From: Clostridia bacterium
Lineage (GTDB): Bacteria > Bacillota > Clostridia > Christensenellales > Borkfalkiaceae
Direction: 5' to 3'
Assembly (NCBI GenBank): GCA_017558825.1
Contig: JAFYTO010000015.1
Coordinates: forward strand, 45,711 to 109,710
Length of the DNA stretch: 64,000 bases
Below the pieces are notes generated by a model that did no database searches, was not told the DNA's origin, and worked only from the letters and a program-made list of their open reading frames with translations. The position numbers and the translations under genes were made by a program. This document shows, piece after piece, positions 36,503 through 45,512 of the stretch. Every line of letters begins with the position of its first letter. Position 1 is the first letter of the stretch.

Positions 36503-37548
36503 TGACTTATTTTGAAAATTCGTTAAAAACACAAATTAAAAAAGACGCTATAATTTTGGCTATAGAATCAAGTTGTGATGAAACTGCTTGTTCCGTTATT
36601 AAGGGTGGCAGGCAAATTTTATCTTCCGAAATTATAAGTTCCGTTTCAAAGCATATTCCGTTTGGCGGGGTAGTGCCTGAAATTGCCTCGCGTGCGCATA
36701 CGTCAGCTATATCTATAACGGTAGATAGGGCTGTTAAAAATGCGGGCATTTCATTAAGCGATTTAGATGCTATTGCCGTTACTTACGGCGCAGGTCTTTT
36801 AGGTGCGTTACTTGTTGGCGTATCTTACGCAAAAGCTCTTGCGTATTCGCTTGATATTCCGCTTGTTCCCGTTTCTCATATTCGTGGACATTTATCGGCG
36901 TCTTATTTAAATAATGAAAATTTAAAACCGCCTTTTATCAGCGTGTTATGTAGCGGTGGTCACACGGCTATAATAGAAGTGAAAGATTATTATACTTATA
37001 ACGTTTTAGGTAAAACTTTAGACGATGCCGTTGGCGAAGCTTTTGACAAGGTGGCAAGGGTTTTAGGGCTTGAATATCCTGGTGGGCCGAACATTGAAAA
37101 ACTTGCATTAAGCGGTAAAAATACTTACGATTTTCCTAAAATGCCAATGTCAAAATTTGGCTATAACTTTTCATATAGCGGTTTAAAAACCGCAGTAATA
37201 AACACCGTAAACACGGCTAAAATGAAAGGCGAAGAGTTAAATAAGGCAGACGTTGCTTGCTCGTTTCAAGAAACGGCAATAGATATGATTGTTACGCGTG
37301 CAATAAAAGCTGTTAAGGAGAGTGGATATAAAACTCTTACGGTTGGCGGTGGCGTTGGTGCAAACGGATGTTTAAGGGAAAAGCTTACTAAAGAGTGTGA
37401 AAAGTTAAACATTAATTTAGTTTTACCGCCAAAATCACTTTGTACAGATAACGCCGCTATGATAGGTGCGGAAGGTTACTTGCAGTATTTAAAAGGTAAC
37501 TTTGCAAACCTTGATTTAAACGCAAGTGCCAACGTAAATTTACAGTAA
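36502..37548 (+). CDS. tsaD: tRNA N6-adenosine threonylcarbamoyltransferase TsaD
   Basis: TsaD transfers threonylcarbamoyl to A37 of tRNAs reading ANN codons (t6A). It is a 348-residue ASKHA-fold protein with AIESSCDETACSVI near residue 20, the metal-binding histidines in EIASRAHTSA (HxxxH equivalent region) and FISVLCSGGHTAI, and GGGVGANGCLR near the end. It has a roughly 14-residue extension before the usual N-terminus. Its ATG shares a base with the prfB stop (TAATG), so translation is coupled. Confidence 0.96.
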   Translation: MTYFENSLKTQIKKDAIILAIESSCDETACSVIKGGRQILSSEIISSVSKHIPFGGVVPEIASRAHTSAISITVDRAVKNAGISLSDLDAIAVTYGAGLLGALLVGVSYAKALAYSLDIPLVPVSHIRGHLSASYLNNENLKPPFISVLCSGGHTAIIEVKDYYTYNVLGKTLDDAVGEAFDKVARVLGLEYPGGPNIEKLALSGKNTYDFPKMPMSKFGYNFSYSGLKTAVINTVNTAKMKGEELNKADVACSFQETAIDMIVTRAIKAVKESGYKTLTVGGGVGANGCLREKLTKECEKLNINLVLPPKSLCTDNAAMIGAEGYLQYLKGNFANLDLNASANVNLQ

Positions 37549-37556
37549 AAATAACT

Positions 37557-37582
37557 AAAGCGTCTACAAAGGCGCTTTTTAT
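37557..37582 (+). terminator. Weak Rho-independent terminator
   Basis: Stem AAAGCG / CGCTTT with a T-rich tail between tsaD and the metal transporter. Confidence 0.55.
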
Positions 37583-37595
37583 ATAGTAGGAATAT

Positions 37596-38768
37596 ATGTT
37601 TAATAAATTATTTTCAATTTTTATAAAAGATAATAACGTAGAATGTGAAGAGGTTAGGTCTAAATACGGCAAGGTTTCTAACGTGTTAGGCATAGCGTTT
37701 AACGTCTTACTTTGTGCATTGAAAATTTTAGTGGGAATTTTAACTGCTTCAGTTGCGGTTATTGCAGATGCGCTCAACAATTTAGCGGATGCGTCTTCAA
37801 ATATAGTGGGCTTTATAGGCTTTAAACTTGCAGAGCGCCCTGCTGACGAAGAGCACCCTTACGGCCACGGTAGGTATGAATATATTGCCGGCTTAACCGT
37901 TGCGTTTTTTATAATGGTTATAGGTTTTGAACTTTTAGTTAGTGGCGTAGAAAAAATTATAACTCCAACAGCCGTTGACGTTACTGTTGTTTCAGCCGTA
38001 ATTTTAGCAGTGTCTATATTAATTAAATTGTTTATGTGTGCAATGTATAAGTACGCTGGCAAAAAAATTAACTCAAATGCACTTGTGGCTTCTTCTATAG
38101 ACAGTAGAAACGATGCTATTTCTACGTTGGCCGTTTTAGGCTCGCTTATAATTACAAAATATACAAGCGTTATTATTGACGGTTACGTTGGTGTGTTAAT
38201 TGCCGCATTTATTTTAATTGGTGGTGTAAAAGTTGTTAAAGATATGATAACTCCACTTTTAGGTCAAGCGCCAGATAGGGAATACGTTGAAAATGTTAAA
38301 AATAAGCTTTTAAGTTACGAAGGTGTTTTAGGTGTTCACGACCTTATAGTGCACGACTACGGTCCTGTTAGAAAACTTGCAAGCGTGCATTTAGAAATGT
38401 CTTGCGAAGAAGATGTTTTTAAAAGTCATGAAATGATTGATGCAATAGAACGTGAGTTTAGTGAGCAAATGAACTTACATTTGGTTATACATTACGACCC
38501 TATTTCTGTAAATGACGAGCTTACCAATGAATTAAAAGAGTTTATATCAAACGCCGTTTTAACAATAAATAGTGAGTTTAGTATACACGACCTTAGAATA
38601 GTAAGGGGCATAGACGTAAACATTGTTTTATTTGATTTAGTTATACCTTTTAACGTAAAATTTAACGAAAAAGAATTAAAAGCAAATATTAACGCAATAA
38701 TAAAAGAAAAATACCCATCTTTCACAAGCAATATAACTATTGATAGAAATTATTCGGCTTGCAATTAA
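37596..38768 (+). CDS. Cation diffusion facilitator family transporter
   Basis: This 390-residue CDF-type proton/metal antiporter probably exports a divalent metal such as Mn, Fe or Zn. The membrane part (about 1-215) carries the metal-binding signature ADALNNLADASSN on helix 2 and DSRNDAIST on helix 5, plus EEHPYGHGRYEY. The cytoplasmic C-terminal domain is longer than usual (about 175 residues) and appears to contain a duplicated ferredoxin-like fold: VHDLIVHDYGPVRKLASVHLE is followed by a second similar unit with IHDLRIVRGIDVNIVLFDL. A strong terminator follows. Confidence 0.9.
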   Translation: MFNKLFSIFIKDNNVECEEVRSKYGKVSNVLGIAFNVLLCALKILVGILTASVAVIADALNNLADASSNIVGFIGFKLAERPADEEHPYGHGRYEYIAGLTVAFFIMVIGFELLVSGVEKIITPTAVDVTVVSAVILAVSILIKLFMCAMYKYAGKKINSNALVASSIDSRNDAISTLAVLGSLIITKYTSVIIDGYVGVLIAAFILIGGVKVVKDMITPLLGQAPDREYVENVKNKLLSYEGVLGVHDLIVHDYGPVRKLASVHLEMSCEEDVFKSHEMIDAIEREFSEQMNLHLVIHYDPISVNDELTNELKEFISNAVLTINSEFSIHDLRIVRGIDVNIVLFDLVIPFNVKFNEKELKANINAIIKEKYPSFTSNITIDRNYSACN

Positions 38769-38777
38769 AATTAACAA

Positions 38778-38820
38778 AAGACCGCTAAAACTTAGATTTT
38801 AGCGGTTTTTGTTTTTTTTA
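38778..38820 (+). terminator. Rho-independent terminator
   Basis: Ten-base stem ACCGCTAAAA / TTTTAGCGGT and T-run. Confidence 0.92.
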
Positions 38821-38910
38821 GCCCCGCCACTTCGCCTGCTTGATTTTTTTGGCCAAGCGCAAAAAAACGGTTTTTGCTAAAAGTAACCATTCTCTTTTGC
38901 GTGGACTTTT
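38821..38910. other. Non-coding patch with unusual, GC-richer composition
   Basis: After the terminator comes a stretch (GCCCCGCCACTTCGCCTGC at 38821-38839, then TTGGCCAAGCGC and TAACCATTCTC) whose C-rich composition differs from the A/T-rich spacers around it. No open frame, tRNA or known RNA was recognised. It may be a remnant of a dispersed repeat. The rest of the 348-base spacer (38911-39116) holds the operator and promoter described next. Confidence 0.35.
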
Positions 38911-38919
38911 CCTATTAAA

Positions 38920-39022
38920 GTGCATAAAATGAATAAAGTTAGCGTTTTATGCACTAAAATTTGCATAAAAATGAATAAAAATAAAAAATATTAAAAAATT
39001 TTTAAATATTATGCAAAAACAG
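38920..39022 (+). promoter_or_regulatory. ArgR-like operator cluster upstream of amino-acid ABC transporter
   Basis: GTGCATAAAA (38920-38929) and TTTTATGCAC (38945-38954) form a perfect 10-base inverted repeat. TGCATAAAATGAATAAA (38921-38937) and TGCATAAAAATGAATAAA (38962-38979) are near-identical direct copies, and ATTATGCAAAAACA follows at 39008-39021 beside the -35. The TGAATAAA and TGCATAAA half-sites resemble ARG boxes (TGAATxxxxATTCA). Similar elements occur upstream of argG. Confidence 0.55.
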
Positions 39023-39051
39023 TTGACAATAAAAATTTAAAGGTGTAATAT
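39023..39051 (+). promoter_or_regulatory. SigA promoter of the amino-acid ABC transporter
   Basis: Perfect TTGACA at 39023-39028, 17-base spacer containing AATAAAAATTTAAA, TAATAT at 39046-39051. The spacer closely resembles that of the argG promoter. Confidence 0.75.
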
Positions 39052-39116
39052 ATGCGTATCAAAGTTGAAAAAGGCTTTGAAAATAAGTAAAAAATTATTT
39101 TTAGGAGATAAAAATT

Positions 39117-39932
39117 ATGAAAAAGTTAATTACTCTTATTTTAACGTTAATGCTTGGTGTAACCGCTTGTTTAGGTTTTACCGGTTGTGCAAAAACTACT
39201 AAAATCGGTGTACAAGAAGGAACTACGAGTTTAATGTACACAGAGTGCTTAAAAGGCGTTTCTGTAAGTTCGTATACTACTTTCCCACTCGCAGCGGAAG
39301 CAATGAAAAACGGTAACGTTGACTATGTTGTTTGCGACAAGGCAACTGCAATGAGCATTTGCAACACTATGGGCGGCATTAAGTATATTGATATTGCTTT
39401 ATCAACAGAATTCTACGGCATTGCTATGGATAAGGCTCAAACTCAACTCAATGCTTCAATCAATCAAGTATTAGCAGACAAAGCAGACGAAATTCAAGCA
39501 ATTATCGACAAATACATGGCTGGCGATAGCGCAAATTACGTTGGCGTAACTTCGGCAGAAAAAGATATCAATAATAAAGAAGGTCAATTAGTAGTTGCAA
39601 CTAACGCAGAATTTGCACCTTGGGAATACGTAAACGGTGATAAATACTACGGTATCGATATGGAAATTGCGCAAATTCTTGCCGATGAACTCGATTTAGA
39701 ATTAGTAATTGATGATATGGCTTTTGAAAGCGTTGTATCTTCCGTTGGTAATCACGGTGTTGACATTGCTATGTCTGGTATCACTATCACGAACGAAAGA
39801 AAAGAAATAGTAAACTTCTCAACCAGTTACTATACAGAATCAATCGTTCTTCTTTGCAAAGAAGATTGCGACGTGTTTGCTTCTGCTGGTACGGTTGTTG
39901 ATATGTTAAACGTTCTTTGCAAAAACAAATAA
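39117..39932 (+). CDS. Amino-acid ABC transporter substrate-binding lipoprotein with permuted lobes
   Basis: This 271-residue lipoprotein has a signal peptide with two possible lipobox cysteines (VTAC ending at residue 18, FTGC ending at 24). The mature part has SBP family 3 segments in reversed order. Residues about 30-140 match the second lobe of normal proteins (IGVQEGTTSLMYTE, AEAMKNGNVDYVVCDKATA, FYGIAMDKAQTQLNASIN, IIDKYM). Residues about 155-250 match the normal N-terminal lobe (LVVATNAEFAPWEYV, YYGIDMEIAQILADELDL, DIAMSGITITNERKEIVNFS). It is thus a circular permutation of the usual order. Arginine or another basic amino acid is the inferred ligand, from operator sharing with arg genes. 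Confidence 0.87.
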   Translation: MKKLITLILTLMLGVTACLGFTGCAKTTKIGVQEGTTSLMYTECLKGVSVSSYTTFPLAAEAMKNGNVDYVVCDKATAMSICNTMGGIKYIDIALSTEFYGIAMDKAQTQLNASINQVLADKADEIQAIIDKYMAGDSANYVGVTSAEKDINNKEGQLVVATNAEFAPWEYVNGDKYYGIDMEIAQILADELDLELVIDDMAFESVVSSVGNHGVDIAMSGITITNERKEIVNFSTSYYTESIVLLCKEDCDVFASAGTVVDMLNVLCKNK

Positions 39933-39959
39933 TAAATAAAAAAACGTAAAAAAGGTTGT

Positions 39960-39989
39960 AAAGGCTTAGTTTGTTACTAAGCCTTTACT
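39960..39989 (+). terminator. Intra-operon hairpin between binding protein and permease
   Basis: Ten-base stem AAAGGCTTAG / CTAAGCCTTT with a seven-base loop and only a weak T tail. It probably attenuates read-through or protects the 3' end of the binding-protein mRNA, raising binding protein over permease. Confidence 0.65.
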
Positions 39990-40001
39990 TTGGTAATAGA
40001 C

Positions 40002-40712
40002 ATGAATAATAATTACGCGTTGTTATGGGAAAAGTTTATAGATGCTCTCATATACAAAAACGGCTATAAAAAGGTCCTTGAAGGCTTATTTAATACTGCT
40101 CAAATTGCCGTAGTAGGTTTGTTGATAGGTATTGTTATCGGTACGTTTATAGCAATAATAAGGGTTATGCCTAAATATAAAGTTTTGCCAAGAATTTTAG
40201 ATAAAATTTGCGGTTGCTACGTAGAACTTTTTAGGGGAACGCCAATGATGGTGCAACTTCTTATAGGTTATAACGTTTTACTTCCAATACTTGGCATAAG
40301 CGTTGATAGCGGTTTGCCGGTTGCTATAATAGTGTTCGGTTTAAATAGTGGTGCTTACGTTAGCGAAATTATGCGTAGCGGTATCAACTCAGTTGACCAC
40401 GGTCAAATGGAAGCAGGTAGGGCAATGGGCTTAACTTATGCAACTACTATGCTTAAAATAGTTATTCCGCAAGCCGTTAAAAATATTTTGCCAACGCTTG
40501 GCAACGAGTTTATCGTTTTAGTAAAAGAAACGTCTATAACGGGTTACGTTGCCACTATCGACTTAACGAGAGCGTTTACTAAATTGGGTAGCGACAGTAT
40601 GTCTTACGTAATACCATATTTAATGCTTGGCGTTGCTTATTTAGTTATAGTATTGCTTATTTCTTGGGGCGTTAGGTCGCTTGAAAAAAGATTGAAAAAA
40701 AGTGAGAGATAG
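40002..40712 (+). CDS. Amino-acid ABC transporter permease
   Basis: This is a membrane permease of the polar amino-acid (HisM/GlnP) family, with a 236-residue product and about five transmembrane helices. The family motifs [13 protein letters not shown] (about residue 80) and the EAA loop [28 protein letters not shown], which contacts the ATPase, are clear. The ATG at 40002 is taken rather than a TTG at 39990, which lies at the edge of the upstream hairpin. Shine-Dalgarno pairing is weak. It lies between binding protein and ATPase in one operon. Confidence 0.94.
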   Translation: MNNNYALLWEKFIDALIYKNGYKKVLEGLFNTAQIAVVGLLIGIVIGTFIAIIRVMPKYKVLPRILDKICGCYVELFRGTPMMVQLLIGYNVLLPILGISVDSGLPVAIIVFGLNSGAYVSEIMRSGINSVDHGQMEAGRAMGLTYATTMLKIVIPQAVKNILPTLGNEFIVLVKETSITGYVATIDLTRAFTKLGSDSMSYVIPYLMLGVAYLVIVLLISWGVRSLEKRLKKSER

Positions 40713-40713
40713 T

Positions 40714-41562
40714 ATGGAAAAGAAATTGGTTTTATCTGTTAAAAACTTAAAGAAAACGTTTAATAATCTTGAAGTTTTAAAAGGCGTTGATTTAGACGTT
40801 TATGAAGGTGACGTTGTTGCCATAGTCGGTCCGTCTGGTTGCGGAAAGTCAACTTTTTTAAGGTGTCTCAACTGTTTAGAAGACCCAACTGGCGGTTCAA
40901 TTTTATTCAACGGTGAAGACCTTGCCGATATGAAAGTAGATATTAACGTTCACCGTCAAAAAATAGGAATGGTTTTCCAACAATTTAATCTTTTTAACAA
41001 TTTGACGGTGCTTCAAAACATTACGCTTGCTCCAATAACTATTGCTAAAAAGAAAAGGTCAAAATTAAAAAATAAGAATTTCTTTATTAAAATAGCAAAT
41101 CTTTTTAAAGGAAAAGACAATAAAAAACCTTTATACGATTTAGGTAAAAGTATTGCTCAAATTAAGCAAGAAGCCGAAAACAAGGCTATGGAACTTTTAA
41201 AAACGATAGGTCTTGAAGATAAGGCAAATTCTTATCCGTCTCAAATATCAGGCGGTCAAAAGCAACGTGTTGCTATAGTTAGAGCACTTGCTATGGAACC
41301 AGACGTTATGCTCTTTGACGAGCCAACTTCCGCATTAGACCCTGAAATGGTTGGCGAAGTTTTAAACGTTATGACAACGCTTGCCAAAGAAGGTATGACA
41401 ATGATAGTTGTTACGCACGAAATGGGCTTTGCTAAAGAAGTTGCTAACCGCGTTATATTTATTGACGAAGGTATTATTGTTGAAGAAGCCGAGCCTAAAG
41501 AATTCTTTACTAACCCTAAAAACCCAAGACTTAAAGACTTTTTATCTAAAGTTTTGGTATAG
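40714..41562 (+). CDS. Amino-acid ABC transporter ATP-binding protein
   Basis: This is the ATPase subunit (282 residues) of the polar amino-acid importer. Walker A is GPSGCGKST (39-47), the Q-loop VFQQFNLF, the signature SGGQKQR (179-185), and Walker [13 protein letters not shown]. Compared with GlnQ/ArtP relatives of about 240 residues, there is an extra lysine-rich segment of about 40 residues (about 111-152) between the Q-loop region and the signature. The ATG at 40714 is preferred over a GTG at 40702 that lies within the permease end. Confidence 0.94.
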   Translation: MEKKLVLSVKNLKKTFNNLEVLKGVDLDVYEGDVVAIVGPSGCGKSTFLRCLNCLEDPTGGSILFNGEDLADMKVDINVHRQKIGMVFQQFNLFNNLTVLQNITLAPITIAKKKRSKLKNKNFFIKIANLFKGKDNKKPLYDLGKSIAQIKQEAENKAMELLKTIGLEDKANSYPSQISGGQKQRVAIVRALAMEPDVMLFDEPTSALDPEMVGEVLNVMTTLAKEGMTMIVVTHEMGFAKEVANRVIFIDEGIIVEEAEPKEFFTNPKNPRLKDFLSKVLV

Positions 41563-41621
41563 GCTTTATAAATTTATATAGCCAAGTTTTATTGCTTAAA
41601 TAGGTTTTATATTTTAATTTT

Positions 41622-41651
41622 TTAACCGCCCAATTAACGGGCGGTTTTTTC
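41622..41651 (+). terminator. Rho-independent terminator of the ABC transporter operon
   Basis: Eight-base stem AACCGCCC / GGGCGGTT, seven-base loop, T-run. Confidence 0.92.
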
Positions 41652-41669
41652 GTTTCCTAGCAAAATAAG

Positions 41670-41752
41670 TTTTATGCATAAAATTATGCATTATTTTAAT
41701 ATTATGCAAAAATAAATAAAAAGTTTTAAAAAATATTCAAAAAAAGTGAATA
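41670..41752 (+). promoter_or_regulatory. ArgR-like operator cluster upstream of argG
   Basis: A perfect 14-base palindrome TTTTATGCATAAAA (41670-41683) is followed by ATTATGCAT (41684-41692) and ATTATGCAAAAATAA (41701-41715), then an inverted repeat TATTCA (41734-41739) / TGAATA (41747-41752) that fits an ARG box. These elements share sequence with the operator region of the amino-acid transporter. Repression by an ArgR/AhrC-type protein with arginine is inferred; no argR gene is in the window. Confidence 0.6.
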
Positions 41753-41758
41753 AAACGC

Positions 41759-41787
41759 TTGCAATAAAAATTTAAAAGTAGTATATT
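41759..41787 (+). promoter_or_regulatory. SigA promoter of argGHF
   Basis: TTGCAA at 41759-41764, 17-base spacer containing TAAAAATTTAAAAG, TATATT at 41782-41787. Confidence 0.65.
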
Positions 41788-41827
41788 ATATATACAATAA
41801 AAAATAAATAATTTTTAGGTGATTATT

Positions 41828-43054
41828 ATGAATAAAAAAGACATTAAAAAAGTAGTTTTAGCGTACTCTGGCGGTTTAGACACGTCAATCATTATTCCTT
41901 GGCTCAAGGAAAATTACAACAACTGTGACGTTATTGCAGTTTCCGGCAACGTTGGCCAAGCGGACGAACTTGAAGGCTTAGAAGAAAAGGCTATTAAAAC
42001 TGGCGCTTCTAAACTTTACATTGAAGATTTAACTGACGTTTTTGTTGACGAATACGTTATTCCAACAATGAAAGCAGGTGCTATGTATGAAGAATACTTA
42101 CTTGGTACTTCATTTGCGCGCCCTATCATTGCAAAGAGAATTGTTGAAATTGCTATCAAAGAAGGTGCGGACGCTATTTGCCACGGTTGCACAGGTAAAG
42201 GTAACGACCAAGTTCGTTTTGAACTTGCTATTAAAGCACTTGCTCCTAATATGCAAATTATTGCCCCTTGGCGTGAATGGTCAATTAAGAGCCGTGAAGA
42301 AGAAATTGAATATGCGGAAAGCCACAACGTTCCATTAAAAATCAATAGGGAAACTAACTACTCTAAAGATAAAAACTTATGGCACTTATCACACGAAGGT
42401 TTAGATTTAGAAGATGCCGGTAACGAGCCACAATACGAAAAGAAAGGCTTTTTAGAAATGAGCGTTTCTCCTATTGATGCGCCAGATAAACCAACTTATA
42501 TTACTCTTGACTTTGTTAAAGGCGTTCCTGTTAAATTAAACGATAAACAAATGAGCGCTAAAGAAATTATTTTAGAACTCAACAAATTTGGCGGTGAAAA
42601 CGGCATTGGTTTATTAGACATTGTTGAAAACCGTTTAGTTGGTATGAAGTGTCGTGGTGTTTATGAAACTCCAGGCGGAACAATTTTATACTATGCGCAC
42701 AACTACTTAGAAACTTTATGTTTAGATAAAATGACTGCGCATAAAAAACAAGAACTTGCTATTACTTTTGCTGACCTTGTTTACAATGGTCAATGGTTTA
42801 CTCCACTTCGTGAAGCGTTAAGTGCGTTTGTTGATAAAACTCAAGAAACGGTAACAGGTAAAGTAAAACTTAAACTTTATAAAGGCAATATTATTAAAGC
42901 AGGTGCTTGGAGTGAATACTCACTTTACAGTGAAGAATATGCTACTTTTGGTGAAGATAGCGTTTATAACCAAGCTGATGCAACAGGCTTTATCAACTTA
43001 TTTGGTTTACCATTAAAAGTTCAAGCCGAAGTATTAAGTAAAATTAAAAAATAA
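41828..43054 (+). CDS. argG: Argininosuccinate synthase
   Basis: ArgG joins citrulline and aspartate using ATP. The PP-loop ATP motif [16 protein letters not shown] is near the N-terminus, with family strings [15 protein letters not shown] and APWREWSI. The 408-residue length is typical. The ATG at 41828 follows AGGTGA at 41817-41822; an in-frame GTG at 41819 is part of that site and is not used. It is the first gene of argG-argH-argF. Confidence 0.97.
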   Translation: MNKKDIKKVVLAYSGGLDTSIIIPWLKENYNNCDVIAVSGNVGQADELEGLEEKAIKTGASKLYIEDLTDVFVDEYVIPTMKAGAMYEEYLLGTSFARPIIAKRIVEIAIKEGADAICHGCTGKGNDQVRFELAIKALAPNMQIIAPWREWSIKSREEEIEYAESHNVPLKINRETNYSKDKNLWHLSHEGLDLEDAGNEPQYEKKGFLEMSVSPIDAPDKPTYITLDFVKGVPVKLNDKQMSAKEIILELNKFGGENGIGLLDIVENRLVGMKCRGVYETPGGTILYYAHNYLETLCLDKMTAHKKQELAITFADLVYNGQWFTPLREALSAFVDKTQETVTGKVKLKLYKGNIIKAGAWSEYSLYSEEYATFGEDSVYNQADATGFINLFGLPLKVQAEVLSKIKK

Positions 43055-43063
43055 AGGATAAAT

Positions 43064-44440
43064 ATGGCAAAAATGTGGGCGGGAAGAACGTCTGGCGAAA
43101 CAAGTAAAATTGCCGATGATTTCAATTCTTCCATTTCATTTGATAAAAAAATGTACAAACAAGACGTGTGTGGCTCTATAGCCCACGCGTCTATGCTTGC
43201 TTATAAGGGTATTATATCTAAAGAAGAAAGCGAGCTTATAATTGACACGTTAACCGAAATTTTAAGTGACGTTGAACTTGGCAAACTTGAAATTGCAAGC
43301 GATGCTGAAGACATACATATGTTTATTGAAAGCGAACTTACAAATAGGATTGGTGACGTTGGAAAAAAACTTCATACTGCAAGAAGTAGAAACGACCAAG
43401 TTGCACTAGACCTTAGGCTTTATATGCGTGATGAAACTGCCGTTATAGTTGAAAAACTTAAAGAGTTAATTTTAGTTATTGTAGAAAAGGCCGAAGAAAA
43501 TCAAGATGCTATTATGCCAGGCTACACTCACTTGCAACGTGCTCAACCTATAACTTTTGCGCATCATTTATTAGCATATGCTATGATGTTTATGCGTGAT
43601 ATTGATAGGCTTAACGATGCGTCTAAAAGAATGAACTATTCTCCACTTGGCTCGTGCGCAATGAGTGGTACAACTTATCCAACCGACCGTGATTACGTTG
43701 CTAAAAAGTTGGGGTTTGACGGTGTAACTATGAACTCTATTGACGGCGTTTCAGATAGGGATTACTGCATTGAACTTTTATCTGCATTTTCGGTAATAAT
43801 GATGCACTTATCAAGGTTTAGTGAAGAAATTATTTTATGGCAAAGTTGGGAATTTAAATTTATTGAACTTGACGATGCTTTTTCAACTGGTTCATCTATT
43901 ATGCCACAAAAGAAAAATCCTGACATGGCAGAGTTAGTTCGTGGAAAAACGGGCAGGGTTTATGGCGATTTAATTGCAACTCTTACTATGCTTAAAGGGC
44001 TTCCTCTTGCGTATAACAAAGATATGCAAGAAGATAAAGAGGCTATTTTTGACGGTGTAGAAACAGTTATTAAATGCTTAGACGTATTTGCGCCTATGAT
44101 TAAAACTTTAAAACCGTTAAAAGAAAATATGTATAAGGCTTGTACTCAAGGCTTTATAAACGCTACGGACCTTGCAGATTATCTTGCAAAAAAAGGCGTG
44201 CCGTTTAGGTCGGCTTATAAAATTGTTGGAACAATTGTTGGCGAATGCGTTAAAAAGGGAATTACCCTTGAAGAATATTCTTTAGAAGATTACAAAAAGT
44301 ATTCCGCTGTTTTTGAAGAAGATTTATACCAAGAAATTTCAATGGAAACGTGCATTAAAAAGCGTATTTCAAAGGGTTCTACAGGTTATAGTTCCGTTAA
44401 AGAGCAACTTGAATACGTTAAAGAATTTTTAAACGAATAA
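43064..44440 (+). CDS. argH: Argininosuccinate lyase
   Basis: ArgH splits argininosuccinate into arginine and fumarate. This 458-residue fumarase-superfamily protein has the signature loop GSSIMPQKKNPD with the catalytic serine, plus HTARSRNDQVALDLRLY and PGYTHLQRAQP. AAAGGA precedes the ATG, nine bases after argG. A small AAACGC/GCGTTT hairpin lies at its end before argF. Confidence 0.97.
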   Translation: MAKMWAGRTSGETSKIADDFNSSISFDKKMYKQDVCGSIAHASMLAYKGIISKEESELIIDTLTEILSDVELGKLEIASDAEDIHMFIESELTNRIGDVGKKLHTARSRNDQVALDLRLYMRDETAVIVEKLKELILVIVEKAEENQDAIMPGYTHLQRAQPITFAHHLLAYAMMFMRDIDRLNDASKRMNYSPLGSCAMSGTTYPTDRDYVAKKLGFDGVTMNSIDGVSDRDYCIELLSAFSVIMMHLSRFSEEIILWQSWEFKFIELDDAFSTGSSIMPQKKNPDMAELVRGKTGRVYGDLIATLTMLKGLPLAYNKDMQEDKEAIFDGVETVIKCLDVFAPMIKTLKPLKENMYKACTQGFINATDLADYLAKKGVPFRSAYKIVGTIVGECVKKGITLEEYSLEDYKKYSAVFEEDLYQEISMETCIKKRISKGSTGYSSVKEQLEYVKEFLNE

Positions 44441-44478
44441 ACGCTGTGCGTTTAAGTTACTTAAAAGGAGACTAAAAA

Positions 44479-45465
44479 ATGGGTTTTTTAAAAGGTAAAG
44501 ATTTTTTAAAACTTTTAGATTTTACGCCTAGTGAAATTGAAAAACTTATTGATATTGCAATAGACTATAAACTAAAAAAGCAAAACGGTATTTTCCACGA
44601 TGACTATAAGGGCAAAAATATAGCGCTTATTTTTGAAAAAACAAGCACTCGTACTCGTTGCAGTTTTGAAGTTGCCGCACACGACTTAGGTATGCACGTA
44701 ACTTACTTAGACCCTACCGGCTCTCAAATTGGCAAAAAGGAAAGTATAGCAGATACAGCAAGAGTATTATCTAGTATTTATGACGGTATTGAATACCGTG
44801 GCTACGGTCAAGAAATTGTTGAAGAGCTTGCAAAATACTCTAAAGTTCCCGTTTGGAACGGTCTTACAAACGAATTTCACCCAACTCAAATTCTTGCAGA
44901 CTTTATGACTATTAAAGAACAATTTGGCACTTTAAAAGGCATAAAACTCGTTTATATGGGCGATGCAAGATATAATATGGGCAACTCTTTAATGGTAGGC
45001 TGTGCAAAAATGGGTATGGAATTTGTAGCGTGCGCACCTAAAAAATATTTTCCAAACAAGGATTTAATTGATACTTGTGAAGAAATAGCAAAGCAAACGG
45101 GCGCTAAATTATCCTTTATTGAAAGCGTTGACGAGGCCGTTAAAGGTGCTAACGTTATTTATACTGACGTTTGGGTATCTATGGGCGAAGCAGACAGTGT
45201 TTGGGAAGAAAGAATTGAGGAATTAACGCCTTACCGTGTAACTACTTCCGTTATGGAAAAGGCTGATAAAAACGCTGTATTTATGCATTGCTTGCCAGCA
45301 TTCCACGATTTAAAAACCGTGATAGGAAAAGAGATAAATAAAAAGTTTGGCATAACAGAAATGGAAGTTACAGATGAGGTCTTTGAAAGCGAGCGTTCAA
45401 TAGTATTTAGAGAAGCAGAAAATAGAATGCACACTATAAAAGCAGTTATGGCATCTACCTTATAA
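44479..45465 (+). CDS. argF: Ornithine carbamoyltransferase
   Basis: This enzyme makes citrulline from ornithine and carbamoyl phosphate. The carbamoyl-phosphate loop [13 protein letters not shown], the ornithine-loop motif [10 protein letters not shown], and [13 protein letters not shown] are all present; the 328-residue length is normal. The catabolic form (arcB) cannot be told from sequence alone, but placement after argG-argH and no arcA or arcC nearby favour biosynthesis. AAAGGAG lies before the ATG. Confidence 0.95.
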   Translation: MGFLKGKDFLKLLDFTPSEIEKLIDIAIDYKLKKQNGIFHDDYKGKNIALIFEKTSTRTRCSFEVAAHDLGMHVTYLDPTGSQIGKKESIADTARVLSSIYDGIEYRGYGQEIVEELAKYSKVPVWNGLTNEFHPTQILADFMTIKEQFGTLKGIKLVYMGDARYNMGNSLMVGCAKMGMEFVACAPKKYFPNKDLIDTCEEIAKQTGAKLSFIESVDEAVKGANVIYTDVWVSMGEADSVWEERIEELTPYRVTTSVMEKADKNAVFMHCLPAFHDLKTVIGKEINKKFGITEMEVTDEVFESERSIVFREAENRMHTIKAVMASTL

Positions 45466-45477
45466 ATATATTATTTT

Positions 45478-45508
45478 GGCGATAGGTTTTACCTATCGCC
45501 ATTTTTTT
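45478..45508 (+). terminator. Rho-independent terminator of argGHF
   Basis: Ten-base stem GGCGATAGGT / ACCTATCGCC, three-base loop, T-run. Confidence 0.93.
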
Positions 45509-45512
45509 ATAA

